Below, piece after piece: positions 23,600 through 23,603 of a stretch of DNA of 23,603 nt (its first letter is position 1; each line of letters begins with the position of its first letter). The notes below the pieces were generated by a model that was not told the origin of the DNA, did no database searches, and was given only the letters and a program-made list of their open reading frames with translations. The stretch is from an uncultured Eubacteriales bacterium. Lineage in GTDB: Bacteria > Bacillota > Clostridia > Oscillospirales > Oscillospiraceae. Both the position numbers and the translations under genes were made by a program. The stretch is taken from NCBI GenBank assembly GCA_900545405.1, contig UQYT01000038.1, positions 1 through 23,603 of the forward strand, in the 5' to 3' direction.

Positions 23600-23603
23600 A
23601 ATC

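Overview
The window looks like a chromosomal segment of a GC-rich, Gram-positive anaerobic Firmicute, most likely a gut Oscillospiraceae/Ruminococcaceae-type Clostridium relative. This is inferred from three points: strong GGAGG-type ribosome sites, consensus sigma-A promoters with TATAAT boxes, and a paired GlgC/GlgD ADP-glucose pyrophosphorylase. The lineage call is an inference. No rRNA, tRNA, CRISPR array, insertion sequence or phage gene was seen.

Region A (about 160-11960, minus strand) is the accessory part. It holds two adjacent transcription units read from right to left. The first, from a TTGACA-17-TATCCT promoter (11927-11955), encodes three related lipoproteins in tandem (11878-9989, 9961-7781, 7756-5273). 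Each has a beta-rich, propeller-like N-terminal half joined to a family-1 extracellular solute-binding half. The second, from a separate promoter (5169-5197), encodes a MalF-type permease, a MalG-type permease, a HlyD-family membrane-fusion protein and a small membrane protein with a MacB-like extracellular core, and ends at a strong terminator (161-191). No ATPase is encoded. An importer-type permease pair therefore shares an operon with exporter-type envelope parts, and both must borrow an ATPase, or the system works in a way not yet described. This is the best candidate for a novel system.

Region B (about 12030-12445, plus strand) is a short intergenic island with an extended -10 promoter, a 45-codon ORF with a good ribosome site, a doubtful 20-codon ORF and a bidirectional terminator.

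Region C (12456-18833, minus strand) runs prs - pth - glgC - glgD - glgP from an extended -10 promoter. It joins PRPP synthesis and peptidyl-tRNA recycling to glycogen synthesis and breakdown. Glycogen synthase and branching enzyme are not in the window.

Region D (18975-23527, plus strand) starts from a divergent consensus promoter and runs prfB (release factor 2, with no programmed frameshift) - a CapA-family secreted metallophosphatase - folE - folP - a folB-folK fusion. The fol genes cover the first, middle and late pterin steps of folate synthesis. The window ends in a triple-hairpin repeat. The left edge holds a short stretch with RNA-like secondary structure that could not be assigned.
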